A stretch of DNA of 64,000 nucleotides from Phenylobacterium sp. GTDB lineage: Bacteria; Pseudomonadota; Alphaproteobacteria; Caulobacterales; Caulobacteraceae. The translations under genes and the position numbers were made by a program. Below, piece by piece: positions 17,429-25,409 of this stretch (positions within the stretch are counted from its first letter, which is position 1; each line of letters starts with the position of its first letter). The stretch spans positions 1-64,000 of the forward strand of contig NZ_JAUYQL010000135.1 of assembly GCF_030697305.1 (NCBI RefSeq), written 5' to 3'. Under the pieces are notes generated by a model. The model was not told the DNA's origin. It saw only the letters and a list, made by a program, of their open reading frames with translations, and did not search any database.

Positions 17429-17902
17429 TCAACCGACGGCGGCGCGGCCCTCGACCTGGATGTCGGTCGTGACCGAATTGGCGATGAAGCAATCGCGATG
17501 CGCAGCGTGGTGCAGCGCCTCGCTCGCCTCAGTGGATGGAGCCGCGCCGTCGTAGATCACCTCGGGGCGCAGGGTGATGCGGGTGATCGCCAGGCGTCCG
17601 ACGGCGTTGGGCTCCATCACCCCGACCGCGTGGTCGCGGTAGCCCAGCACGCGAAGGCCGGCCTCGCGCGCCTTATGCAGGAAGGTGAGCATGTGGCAAT
17701 TGGCCACGGCGGCGACGAACATCTCTTCCGGGTCGACCGCCGACTCCACAGACCAGGGCGCCGGCACGACGTGCGGCGAGGACGACGCGTCGATCTGCGC
17801 GCCGCCATCGAAGCTCAGGATGTGGGCGCGGCTGTAGCGCCCGCGCGCGAAGTCCTCGCCTTCGCCCAGCGCCCAGGCGACCTGCGCGGTATAGGTCGCC
17901 AT
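17429..17902 (-). CDS. OsmC family protein
   Basis: 157 residues. The segment VDPEEMFVAAVANCHMLTFLHKAREAG contains the first catalytic-type cysteine (ANCH). The second Cys lies in HHAAHRDCFIANSVTTDIQVEG near the C-terminus, as in the peroxide-reducing OsmC/Ohr superfamily. ATGA overlap with the acyl-CoA dehydrogenase upstream indicates one operon, so it could detoxify peroxides linked to fatty-acid oxidation (inference). Confidence 0.9.
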   Translation of the reverse strand: MATYTAQVAWALGEGEDFARGRYSRAHILSFDGGAQIDASSSPHVVPAPWSVESAVDPEEMFVAAVANCHMLTFLHKAREAGLRVLGYRDHAVGVMEPNAVGRLAITRITLRPEVIYDGAAPSTEASEALHHAAHRDCFIANSVTTDIQVEGRAAVG

Positions 17903-19689
17903 CAGAAGGCGTCGGCCGGCAGGCTCATCAGCGTTTGTGAACCGGCCTTCAGTTTACGCAGGTGGGCGCCGGACTGGGGCAGAACGCGCTCCAGGAAGTG
18001 GCGGGCGACGACGAGCTTGCGCGCATAGAAGGGATCGGTGTCTCCGGCCGCGACCTTCGCCTGGGAGACCTTGGCGATCCGAGCCCACATGTAGGCCAGG
18101 GCGGTCAGACCGAATAGATGCAGGTAGTCGCTGGAGGCCGCGCCGGCGTTGTCGGGATTGGCCATGCCGTTCTGCATCAGCCACAGGGTCGCTTCCTGAA
18201 GTTCGCCCTTGGCCTGGGCGAGGCCGGCGATGATCGGCGCCAGGGCCTCGTCGTCTTTGTTCGCCGCTGCATAGGCGTCCAGCTCGGTGAAGAAGGCCAT
18301 CACCGCGCGACCGCCGTCGGCGGCGAGCTTGCGCCCGACGAGATCCAGCGCCTGCACGCCGTTGGTCCCCTCGTAGATCATCGAAATGCGCACATCGCGC
18401 AGGTACTGGCTCAGCGGCAGGTGTTCGGTGTAGCCCGCGCCGCCGTGAATCTGCAGGGCGTTGGAGCAGACCTGGAACCCCTGGTCGGTGAGGAACGCCT
18501 TCACCACCGGCGTCAGCAGCGCCATGAAATCTGACGCCTTGCGCCGTTCTGCCTCATCGGTCGCCGCATGTGACAGATCACCCTGCAGCGCCGTCCAGAA
18601 CAGGAAGGCGCGACCGCCCTCGACCATGGCGGCGGCGTCCAGCAGCATGCGACGCACGTCGGGGTGGACGATGATCGGATCGGCTGGACCGTCGGGATTC
18701 TTCGGCCCGGTGAGCGCGCGCCCTTGCAGTCGCTCTTTTGCGAAGGCGGCCGCGGCCTGATAGGCGCCCTCCGCCTGAGCGATCCCCTGCAGGCCGACGC
18801 CGATCCGCGCCTCGTTCATCATCACGAACATTAGCGCCAGGCCGCGGTTCTCCTCGCCCACCAGCCAGCCGATCGATTCGTCATGGGCCAGGACGCATGT
18901 GGCGTTGCCATGAATGCCCATCTTGGATTCCAGGCCCAGGCATTTGACGCCGTTGCGGTCGCCCAGCGTCCCATCCGCGTTCGGGATGAACTTCGGCACG
19001 ATGAACAGGCTGATGCCGCGTACGCCGGCCGGCGCGCCCTCGATGCGAGCCAGCACCAGGTGGACGATGTTCTCGGTAAGATCCTGCTCGCCGCCGCTGA
19101 TCCAGATCTTCTGGCCGCTGATCCGATAGCTGCCGTCGCCTTGGGCGACCGCCTTGGTGCGCAACAGACCCAGGTCGGTGCCGCAATGCGGCTCGGTGAG
19201 GTTCATGGTCCCCGCCCACTGACCGGACGCCAGCCTGGGAAGGTAGAGGTCCTTCTGCGCCTGCGATCCGCCATTCAGAATCGCGGAATAGGCGCCGTGC
19301 GTCAGGCCCGGATACATGGCGAACGCCATGTTGGCGCCGGACGACATCTCCGAGACGGCCAGGTTGACCACAGCGGGCAGGCCCTGGCCGCCGTAGGCAG
19401 GCTCGGCGCCCAGCGCCGGCCAGCCTGCGTCGACGAACTGCTGATAGGCCGCCTTGAAGCCGTCCGGCGTGGCCACGGTATGGTCCGGGCTCCACCGGCA
19501 GCCCTGCTTGTCGCCCACAGCGTTCAGCGGCGCCAGCACCTCGCCGCAGAAGCGCGCCGCCTCTTCCAGGATCTGCTCGACCAGGTCGGGCGTCGCGTCG
19601 GCGAAGCCCGGCAGGTTGGCGTACCGTTCGAGCTCCAGCACGTCGCGCAGCACAAAGAGCTGATCGCGCACAGGCGGTTGGTAGGTCAT
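17902..19689 (-). CDS. Acyl-CoA dehydrogenase (large, with C-terminal extension domain)
   Basis: FAD enzyme oxidising acyl-CoA to the enoyl form. The 595-residue product is longer than the usual 380-400 and has the extra N- and C-terminal helical domains of the DmdC/AcdA-like group. Signatures: MNLTEPHCGTDLGLLRTKA, KIWISGGEQD, GGAGYTEHLPLSQYLRDVRI, and the catalytic glutamate in MIYEGTNGVQALDLVG. A MerR regulator lies 55 bp upstream and OsmC overlaps downstream, so the three form one operon. Substrate chain length cannot be read from sequence. Confidence 0.94.
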   Translation of the reverse strand: MTYQPPVRDQLFVLRDVLELERYANLPGFADATPDLVEQILEEAARFCGEVLAPLNAVGDKQGCRWSPDHTVATPDGFKAAYQQFVDAGWPALGAEPAYGGQGLPAVVNLAVSEMSSGANMAFAMYPGLTHGAYSAILNGGSQAQKDLYLPRLASGQWAGTMNLTEPHCGTDLGLLRTKAVAQGDGSYRISGQKIWISGGEQDLTENIVHLVLARIEGAPAGVRGISLFIVPKFIPNADGTLGDRNGVKCLGLESKMGIHGNATCVLAHDESIGWLVGEENRGLALMFVMMNEARIGVGLQGIAQAEGAYQAAAAFAKERLQGRALTGPKNPDGPADPIIVHPDVRRMLLDAAAMVEGGRAFLFWTALQGDLSHAATDEAERRKASDFMALLTPVVKAFLTDQGFQVCSNALQIHGGAGYTEHLPLSQYLRDVRISMIYEGTNGVQALDLVGRKLAADGGRAVMAFFTELDAYAAANKDDEALAPIIAGLAQAKGELQEATLWLMQNGMANPDNAGAASSDYLHLFGLTALAYMWARIAKVSQAKVAAGDTDPFYARKLVVARHFLERVLPQSGAHLRKLKAGSQTLMSLPADAF

Positions 19690-19743
19690 GGACGGCTCCG
19701 GCGATACGCCGCGGACCGTACGGGCAGGCCCGCTCAGACGCGG

Positions 19744-20214
19744 CTACTTGGCTTCGACGCCTTCCATACGACGCGGCAGGGCCGGTGCAAATTGGTCTTC
19801 GAGCGCGTGCCCGTCGGTCCGCAGCGTCGTCAGGCTGCGCTCGCAGAACGCGATGCTCTCGCGCAGGTGGTCGATCGCGCCGTCGATGTCGGTCTTCTGT
19901 TCTTCCAGCGCACGGACGCGCTCGCGGAACTTGTCGGCCGACTTGATCAGCTGCGCCTCGCCGCCGTCGCCGGCGCTATAGAGGTCGAGGATCTCGCGGA
20001 TCTCGGCCAGAGCCAGACCGACCCGCTTGCCGCGCAGGATCAGGATCAGCCGTCCACGGTCCTTGTGCGAATAGATCCGGTTCATGCCGTCGCGCGTCGG
20101 CGAGAGCAGGCCCTTGTCCTCATAGAAGCGCAGCGCGCGCGGGGTGCAGTCGAATTCCTGGCATAGCTGGCGGATGGTGAACGTCCGGCAGGGCTGGCGA
20201 AGCTCTTTGTCCAT
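19744..20214 (-). CDS. MerR-family transcriptional regulator
   Basis: 156 residues. The winged-helix N-terminus FTIRQLCQEFDCTPRALRFYEDKGLLSPTR is followed by a long dimerising coiled coil (RALEEQKTDIDGAIDHLRESI). It lacks the metal-binding cysteines of MerR/CueR and resembles regulators of acyl-CoA degradation (LiuR/PsrA-like). First gene of the operon with the acyl-CoA dehydrogenase, and it has a dyad operator 40 bp upstream, suggesting autoregulation. Confidence 0.88.
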   Translation of the reverse strand: MDKELRQPCRTFTIRQLCQEFDCTPRALRFYEDKGLLSPTRDGMNRIYSHKDRGRLILILRGKRVGLALAEIREILDLYSAGDGGEAQLIKSADKFRERVRALEEQKTDIDGAIDHLRESIAFCERSLTTLRTDGHALEDQFAPALPRRMEGVEAK

Positions 20215-20253
20215 GGGGGGTCTCTCCTGGGGAGGAAGGAGGCCTCGGTATAG

Positions 20254-20269
20254 TTGACCCTTACGTCAA
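20254..20269. promoter_or_regulatory. Dyad operator upstream of the MerR gene
   Basis: TTGAC-N6-GTCAA, a perfect 5-bp inverted repeat, in the gap between the lysK stop (20306) and the MerR start (20214). The surrounding TTGACGTAAGGGTCAA (minus strand) resembles the TTTACGT-type sites bound by LiuR-like MerR regulators of acyl-CoA catabolism. No SD-overlapping alternative explains it. Confidence 0.5.
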
Positions 20270-20305
20270 CGGCAACTCGCCTTCACGTAGGGGGCGCCTC
20301 GCCTG

Positions 20306-21994
20306 TCAGGCGACGCTCGTCAGTTCTCCGTTTAGCGCCGTTTCGATCAGGGCGATGGTCCGCTCCAGCCCGAAGATCGCCGCGAACGACCCAAACCGCG
20401 GCCCCTGGCTCTGACCCAGCAGGACCTCGTAGAGGGCGGTGAACCAGCCACGCAGCGGCTCGAAGCCGGCGGCCTTGCCGGCTTCATAGACCTCGTTCTG
20501 GATCAGCTCCGCGTCCTGGCAGCCGGAAGGCAAGGCGCGCAGCCGCGCGGCCAGGTCGTTCATCGCGCCGCGCTCGCGATCATCGGGCGCGCGGAACGTC
20601 TTCGAGGGCTTCACGAAGTCCTCGTAGTAGTTGATCGCATAGCCGGCCATGCGATCCATCAACGGTTCGCTCTGCGGCGTCGCGCCCGTGAGGTAGCGGC
20701 TGAGGAATCCCCAGAGGATCTCCTTGCTGGAGGCGTTCGCCGCCGAAACCAGGTTCAGCATCAGCGAGAACGACACCGGCGAGCCCTTCGTCGGCGGCTC
20801 CGCGCGATGGACGTGCCAGGCCGGATTATCGATCGCCGGCGCGTTGGCGCCATCGCCCGCCGCCTTGTTGAACGCGTCCAGCTGCTGCAGATATTCGTCT
20901 GTCGCCTTGGGAATCACGTCGAAATACAGCCGCTTGGCCGACTTCGGCGATTGGAACATGTAGTAGGCGAGGCTCTCGGGCGTGCCGTAGCGCAGCCACT
21001 CCTCCATGGTAAGGCCGTTGCCCTTGGACTTGGAGATCTTCTGGTTGTGCTCGTCCATGAAGAGCTCGAAGTGGAAGCTCTCGGGCGGCTCGCCCCCCAG
21101 CACCTTGACGATGCGGTTGGAGATGCGGACCGAGTCCACCAGATCCTTGCCCGACATCTCGTAGTCGACGTTCAGCGCCGTCCAGCGCGCCGCCCAATCG
21201 GGCCGCCACTGCAACTTCACCCGGCCGCCGGTGACCGGGGTCTCGGTCAGCGTCCCGTCCTCGTCGGCGAAGACGATCGTGCCGCGGTCCAGGTGACGCT
21301 CCAGGGTCGGGGCCTGCAACACCCGCCCGGTCGTCGGGCTGATCGGCAGGAACGGCGAATAGGTTGCGCGGCGCTCCTCGCCCAGCGACGGCAGCATGAT
21401 CGCCTGCACCGCATCGAAGCGCTCGAGGATGCGCAGCAGCACCTCGTCCAGCCGACCCGAGCGATAGGTCTCGGTGGACGACATGAAGGTGTAGTCGAAG
21501 CCGAACCCGTCGAGGAAGGCGCGCAGCCGGGCGTTGTTGTGCGCCCCGAAGCTCTCGTACTGGCCGAAAGGATCGCGCACGCTGGTGACCGGCTTGTCGC
21601 GGTCTTCCTCCAGCATAGCGCGGTTGGGCACGTTGTCGGGGATCTTGCGCAGGCCGTCCATGTCGTCGGAGAAGACGATCAACTGCGTCGGAATCGCGTC
21701 CTCGGTCAGCGCACGGAACGCGGTGCGCACCATGGTCGGACGCGCGGCCTCGCCGAAGGTGCCCATGTGCGGCAGGCCGGACGCGCCGTAGCCACACTGG
21801 AACACCACCGTTTCGCGCAGCGCCGGCAACGCCTGAACGGCCTCGGCGAACTTGCCCTGGGCGATGAGGGCGGCGGCCAGATCGCGCCCGGCGTCGTCGA
21901 GCCTCAGACGCAGGATGCGGGCCAGCAGGCCGCGGGCCTGCTCGAACGGCCAGCTCCTGGCCTCACGCGCGGCGTGGGAAAGTCCTTGCAACAT
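20306..21994 (-). CDS. lysK: Lysine--tRNA ligase, class I
   Basis: Charges tRNA-Lys. The 562-residue product is the archaeal/alphaproteobacterial class I type, not the usual bacterial class II enzyme: CGYGASGLPHMGTFGE holds the HIGH-like motif (HMGTF, 76-80) and KISKSKGNGLTMEEW the KMSKS motif. YEMSGKDLVDS and the C-terminal helical anticodon domain also match. I use the ATG at 21994, where homology begins; the long open frame upstream runs through the divergent gene. Confidence 0.95.
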   Translation of the reverse strand: MLQGLSHAAREARSWPFEQARGLLARILRLRLDDAGRDLAAALIAQGKFAEAVQALPALRETVVFQCGYGASGLPHMGTFGEAARPTMVRTAFRALTEDAIPTQLIVFSDDMDGLRKIPDNVPNRAMLEEDRDKPVTSVRDPFGQYESFGAHNNARLRAFLDGFGFDYTFMSSTETYRSGRLDEVLLRILERFDAVQAIMLPSLGEERRATYSPFLPISPTTGRVLQAPTLERHLDRGTIVFADEDGTLTETPVTGGRVKLQWRPDWAARWTALNVDYEMSGKDLVDSVRISNRIVKVLGGEPPESFHFELFMDEHNQKISKSKGNGLTMEEWLRYGTPESLAYYMFQSPKSAKRLYFDVIPKATDEYLQQLDAFNKAAGDGANAPAIDNPAWHVHRAEPPTKGSPVSFSLMLNLVSAANASSKEILWGFLSRYLTGATPQSEPLMDRMAGYAINYYEDFVKPSKTFRAPDDRERGAMNDLAARLRALPSGCQDAELIQNEVYEAGKAAGFEPLRGWFTALYEVLLGQSQGPRFGSFAAIFGLERTIALIETALNGELTSVA

Positions 21995-22121
21995 GGCCGT
22001 GGCGGTAGCGCCCCTGCGCCCTGGCCTCAAGTGCGCATTTCCACGGCGCCACGCGCGGCGGAACCAACCGTCACGCTTCGCGTCTTCGCCAGGGTGGAGC
22101 TTTCGAAGGAGTTGCGGGCCC

Positions 22122-22502
22122 GTGAACCTCATCATCGCCAAGCGCGCGCTGGGCCTGTTCAGCATCGGATTGGGCGTCGTCGCCGTCGCCGCTCCGGATC
22201 GGCTGGCGCGCTGGCTGGGATCGGACGCCGAGGCCGAGGCGATGAGCGCCTTCGGGGCTCGTGAGATCGCCTCAGGCGCCGGCCTGCTGTCGCCGGTGAA
22301 GCCCGCGCCCTGGTTCTGGATGCGGGTCGGCGGCGACGTGATGGACCTGTTCGCCCTGCGCTCGGCGCTGCGCCCCGACAACCCCCGTCGTCAGGTCGCG
22401 ATCGGCTTCACCGCCGTCATCGTGGCGATTGCCGCCATCGATGTGGCGATGGCGCTGCACGCCTCGACCAACCGCCGCGACAACGCCGAGGCCGCCGCCT
22501 AG
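22122..22502 (+). CDS. Small membrane protein (DUF4267-like)
   Basis: 126 residues with about four hydrophobic helices. AKRALGLFSIGLGVVAVAAPDRLARWLG and FGAREIASGAGLLS...WFWMRVGGDVMDL resemble the membrane domain found alone or in front of SRPBCC cyclase/dehydrase-like proteins. GTG start at 22122 with AAGGAG about 11 bp before. Divergent from lysK; its stop overlaps that of the convergent thioesterase in a CTAG. Confidence 0.75.
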   Translation: MNLIIAKRALGLFSIGLGVVAVAAPDRLARWLGSDAEAEAMSAFGAREIASGAGLLSPVKPAPWFWMRVGGDVMDLFALRSALRPDNPRRQVAIGFTAVIVAIAAIDVAMALHASTNRRDNAEAAA

Positions 22503-22915
22503 CCGCCGTCGCTGAGCAGGAAATGGCCGCGTAACGCCGCCACCGGCGCGGCGCGCAAGTCCTGCCACGCCTCCACGTGGACGTTGGCCACGCGGCGCCC
22601 GACCTTGCGGACGTCGGCACGGGCGTAGAGCGTCACCGGCCGGCCCGGCCGCAGGTACTCGATGGTGATGTCGATGGTCTTCGGCGTCCGCCCGCCGGGC
22701 TCGTCGACGACGAGCTGCGCCAGCGCGGTAAGCTCCATGAACGCCCCCAATACCCCGCCGTGCAGGGCTGGCAGCTTGGTGTTGCCGATCAGGTGCGGCG
22801 AGTAGGGCAGGATGGCGGTCATCTCGTCGCCCGCCAGTTCGGCGCGCATGCCGAGGAAGGCGATGTACGGCACCCGGCTGATGAACCGCGCCAGCCGTTC
22901 GGGGGCGTCGCTCAT
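22499..22915 (-). CDS. PaaI-type hotdog thioesterase (second of a pair)
   Basis: 138 residues. The hotdog core LPALHGGVLGAFMELTALAQLV has the HGG motif of PaaI-like acyl-CoA thioesterases, followed by KTIDITIEYLRPGRPVTLYARADV. Starts inside the stop of the upstream paralogue (ATGA overlap), so the two proteins may form a heteromer or act on related acyl-CoAs. Confidence 0.9.
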   Translation of the reverse strand: MSDAPERLARFISRVPYIAFLGMRAELAGDEMTAILPYSPHLIGNTKLPALHGGVLGAFMELTALAQLVVDEPGGRTPKTIDITIEYLRPGRPVTLYARADVRKVGRRVANVHVEAWQDLRAAPVAALRGHFLLSDGG

Positions 22916-23349
22916 CGGCCGTTCGCTCCCAGCATGAAGGCGGCCTGGGCGGTGGCGATCGGCTCGCCGCCCTTGTCGTCATAGGCCTGGGCCCGGACGA
23001 AGGCGATCGAGCGGGTCAGCTTGTAGCAATGCGCCTCGGCGGTGATGGCGCTGCGCGGCGCGGCGGGCCGCATGTAGTCGATCCGCAGGTCCAGCGTCGG
23101 CGTGCTGCCCAGTTCGCTCACCGCCGACACCACCGCCAGACCGCAGACATGATCCAGCAGGGTGGTGACGACGCCGCCGGCGATGACGCCCGTATCGGGA
23201 TCGCCCGCCAAGGCCTCGCGCCACGGCACGCGCATCACGCCACGCCCGGTTTCCACCGACACCAGTTCAAAGCCGAGAGCGGCCGCCTGAGGCGCCATCA
23301 TGACCATGCCGCGGGCGACCTGATCCAACTGGGATTCGTTGAACTCCAT
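22912..23349 (-). CDS. PaaI-type hotdog thioesterase (first of a pair)
   Basis: 145 residues. DTGVIAGGVVTTLLDHVCGLAVVS replaces the common HGG with AGG at the active-site helix, then TLDLRIDYMRPAAPRSAITAEAHCYKLTRSIAFVRAQAYDDKG follows the family. Translationally coupled to the second thioesterase. The loss of the usual His could alter or abolish activity, which would make the pair an active/inactive couple (inference). Confidence 0.88.
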   Translation of the reverse strand: MEFNESQLDQVARGMVMMAPQAAALGFELVSVETGRGVMRVPWREALAGDPDTGVIAGGVVTTLLDHVCGLAVVSAVSELGSTPTLDLRIDYMRPAAPRSAITAEAHCYKLTRSIAFVRAQAYDDKGGEPIATAQAAFMLGANGR

Positions 23350-23431
23350 GGGCTCCGTTTGAGCCCGCGCGCGTTTCGCGTCAACGTGGAGGAGGTGCGC
23401 GGTCAGCCCGCGGCGCCCATATGCTCAATCG

Positions 23432-24442
23432 ATGATCCGTCCCCAGGACCTGCTGTGCCCCCGCCCCGAGGGTCTCTACTGCGCCCCGGGCGATTTCTAC
23501 ATCGATCCTGTGCAGCCGGTGGCGCGTGCGGTGATCACCCATGGCCACGCCGACCACGCCCGCCCGGGGCACGGCGCGGTGCTGGCGACGCCGGAGACCC
23601 TGGCGATCATGGGCGAGCGCTATGGCGCCGACTTCGCCGAGGCGGCGGAGCCCTGCGCCTATGGCCAGACGATCGCCCGCGACGACGTTCAGGTGACCCT
23701 GGTCCCCGCCGGCCATGTGCTGGGTTCGGCCCAGGCGGTGGTGCGCTGGAAGGGCCTGACCCTGGTGGTGTCCGGCGACTACAAGCGCCGCCGCGACCCG
23801 ACCTGCCCGCCGTTCGAGCCGGTGCCCTGCGACGTGTTCATCAGCGAGGCGACCTTCGGCCTGCCGGTGTTCCGCCACCCCGACGACGCCGGTGAGATCG
23901 CCCGACTGCTGCGCTCCGTCGCCCAATTCCCGGAGCGCGCGCATCTGGTCGGCGCCTATGCCCTCGGCAAGGCGCAGCGGATCATCCGGCTGCTGCGCGA
24001 GGCCGGCTGGGACAAGACCATCCACGTCCACGGCGCGCTGGAGCGGCTGAACCGGCTCTATGGGGAACACGGCGTCGATCTCGGTCCGCTGGAGCCGGCG
24101 ACCACGGCGCGCAAACAGGACTTCGCCGGAGCCATCATCATCGCCCCGCCTTCGGCCACCGCCGACCGCTGGGCCAGGCGCTTCCCCGATCCGGTCACCG
24201 CCTTTGCGTCGGGCTGGATGCAGGTGCGCGCCCGCGCCCGCCAGCGCGGCGTCGAGCTGCCGCTAGTGATCTCCGATCACGCCGACTGGGACGAGCTGAC
24301 CGCCACCGTCGACGAAATTCGCCCGGGCGAACTGTGGATCACCCACGGCCGCGAGGAGGCGCTGGCCCGCTGGGCGGAGCTGCACGACATCCCCGCCCGC
24401 GCTCTGGCCCTCGTCGGCTACGAGGAAGAGGACGACGATTGA
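23432..24442 (+). CDS. Ligase-associated DNA exonuclease (metallo-beta-lactamase fold)
   Basis: 336 residues. The metal motif HGHADHARPG (HxHxDH), with GHVLGSAQAVV and VSGDYKRRRDP, then the later ITHGREEAL segment, matches the MBL/beta-CASP-like exonuclease that accompanies the bacterial ATP-dependent ligase used in DNA-damage repair. Its partner ligase is at 25410, separated here by an unrelated DUF4349 gene. Confidence 0.92.
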   Translation: MIRPQDLLCPRPEGLYCAPGDFYIDPVQPVARAVITHGHADHARPGHGAVLATPETLAIMGERYGADFAEAAEPCAYGQTIARDDVQVTLVPAGHVLGSAQAVVRWKGLTLVVSGDYKRRRDPTCPPFEPVPCDVFISEATFGLPVFRHPDDAGEIARLLRSVAQFPERAHLVGAYALGKAQRIIRLLREAGWDKTIHVHGALERLNRLYGEHGVDLGPLEPATTARKQDFAGAIIIAPPSATADRWARRFPDPVTAFASGWMQVRARARQRGVELPLVISDHADWDELTATVDEIRPGELWITHGREEALARWAELHDIPARALALVGYEEEDDD

Positions 24443-24509
24443 ACCTGGAGCTTGGAATCCATCACGCTCGTGTTACCGTCACTGCAACTCTTCCGTGCGA
24501 GTTGTTCAT

Positions 24510-25364
24510 ATGCGTATTGCGAATTGTCTAGTCATCGCCTTGGCGCTCACAGCCTGTAGTCGGCCCAGCGGCACGCAATATCGCAACGACCTAACCGACG
24601 TCGCACTGATCAAACCCGCGAACGCTGCACCCGAGACAACAGCTCCCGCCCCATTCACGCCAATGCTGGCCTATCGCTATCGGTACGCCGTATTTGCCTC
24701 AGCAGACTCGGTCCGGGCATTGATCGCGCGGCACGAATCTAGGTGCGCCGCGGCCGGCCCGACGACTTGCCAAGTCGTCCTCTCTTCAGTGACTGATCAA
24801 GGACCAGGTGATATTGTTGCTAAACTGCTGATCAGAGCAACACCTGTTTGGGTGGAACATTTTCGCAGCGGTGTCGATGGCGAGACGAAAGATGTCGGTG
24901 GGAAACTTGGTCAGACTTTGGCCGAATCTGAAGACATTTCTCGTCCTATCATAGATAATGACGCGACGCTTAGAGCAAAAACCACATTACGTGATCGACT
25001 ACAAAGAATTCTCGACCAGCGACCCGCCAAGATCTCGGACATGTTGGAGGTGGAACGAGAACTCGCGAGAGTTCAGGGCGAACTCGACGTTCTTCAATCC
25101 GAACTCACCATGATGCGTAGTCGGGTGGCCACGTCAGAGATCGAGATTCATTACCGATCAGCAGGTATGGCGCCGCCGGCCGGAGTCAGGACGCCGCTAT
25201 CGCTAGCGCTTCGCGACATGCCTGGCATCGTGGTCGAGACCCTAGCCACGATATTGCGCGTCATCGCCGCTGCCGTACCGTGGGCGCTGATCGGGGGCGT
25301 TCTTTGGCTCTTTCGCAAACGCCTTCCGCGCTGGAGGGGTAAGAAGTCTACTCCTACGATCTGA
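24510..25364 (+). CDS. DUF4349 lipoprotein
   Basis: About 284 residues. Lipobox in LVIALALTACSRP; then the DUF4349 region with a central coiled coil (SDMLEVERELARVQGELDVLQSEL, written here in part) and YRSAG; a C-terminal membrane helix (IVVETLATILRVIAAAVPWA...) and a basic tail. The family is an envelope protein of unknown role. Codons are visibly less GC-biased than the flanking repair genes, suggesting acquisition. An ATG five codons upstream is also in frame; 24510 gives the shorter signal sequence. Confidence 0.85.
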   Translation: MRIANCLVIALALTACSRPSGTQYRNDLTDVALIKPANAAPETTAPAPFTPMLAYRYRYAVFASADSVRALIARHESRCAAAGPTTCQVVLSSVTDQGPGDIVAKLLIRATPVWVEHFRSGVDGETKDVGGKLGQTLAESEDISRPIIDNDATLRAKTTLRDRLQRILDQRPAKISDMLEVERELARVQGELDVLQSELTMMRSRVATSEIEIHYRSAGMAPPAGVRTPLSLALRDMPGIVVETLATILRVIAAAVPWALIGGVLWLFRKRLPRWRGKKSTPTI

Positions 25365-25409
25365 GGCTGCGCGCTCGCTTCAAGCCTTTGCGGTTCCTAA
25401 GTTAAAGCT

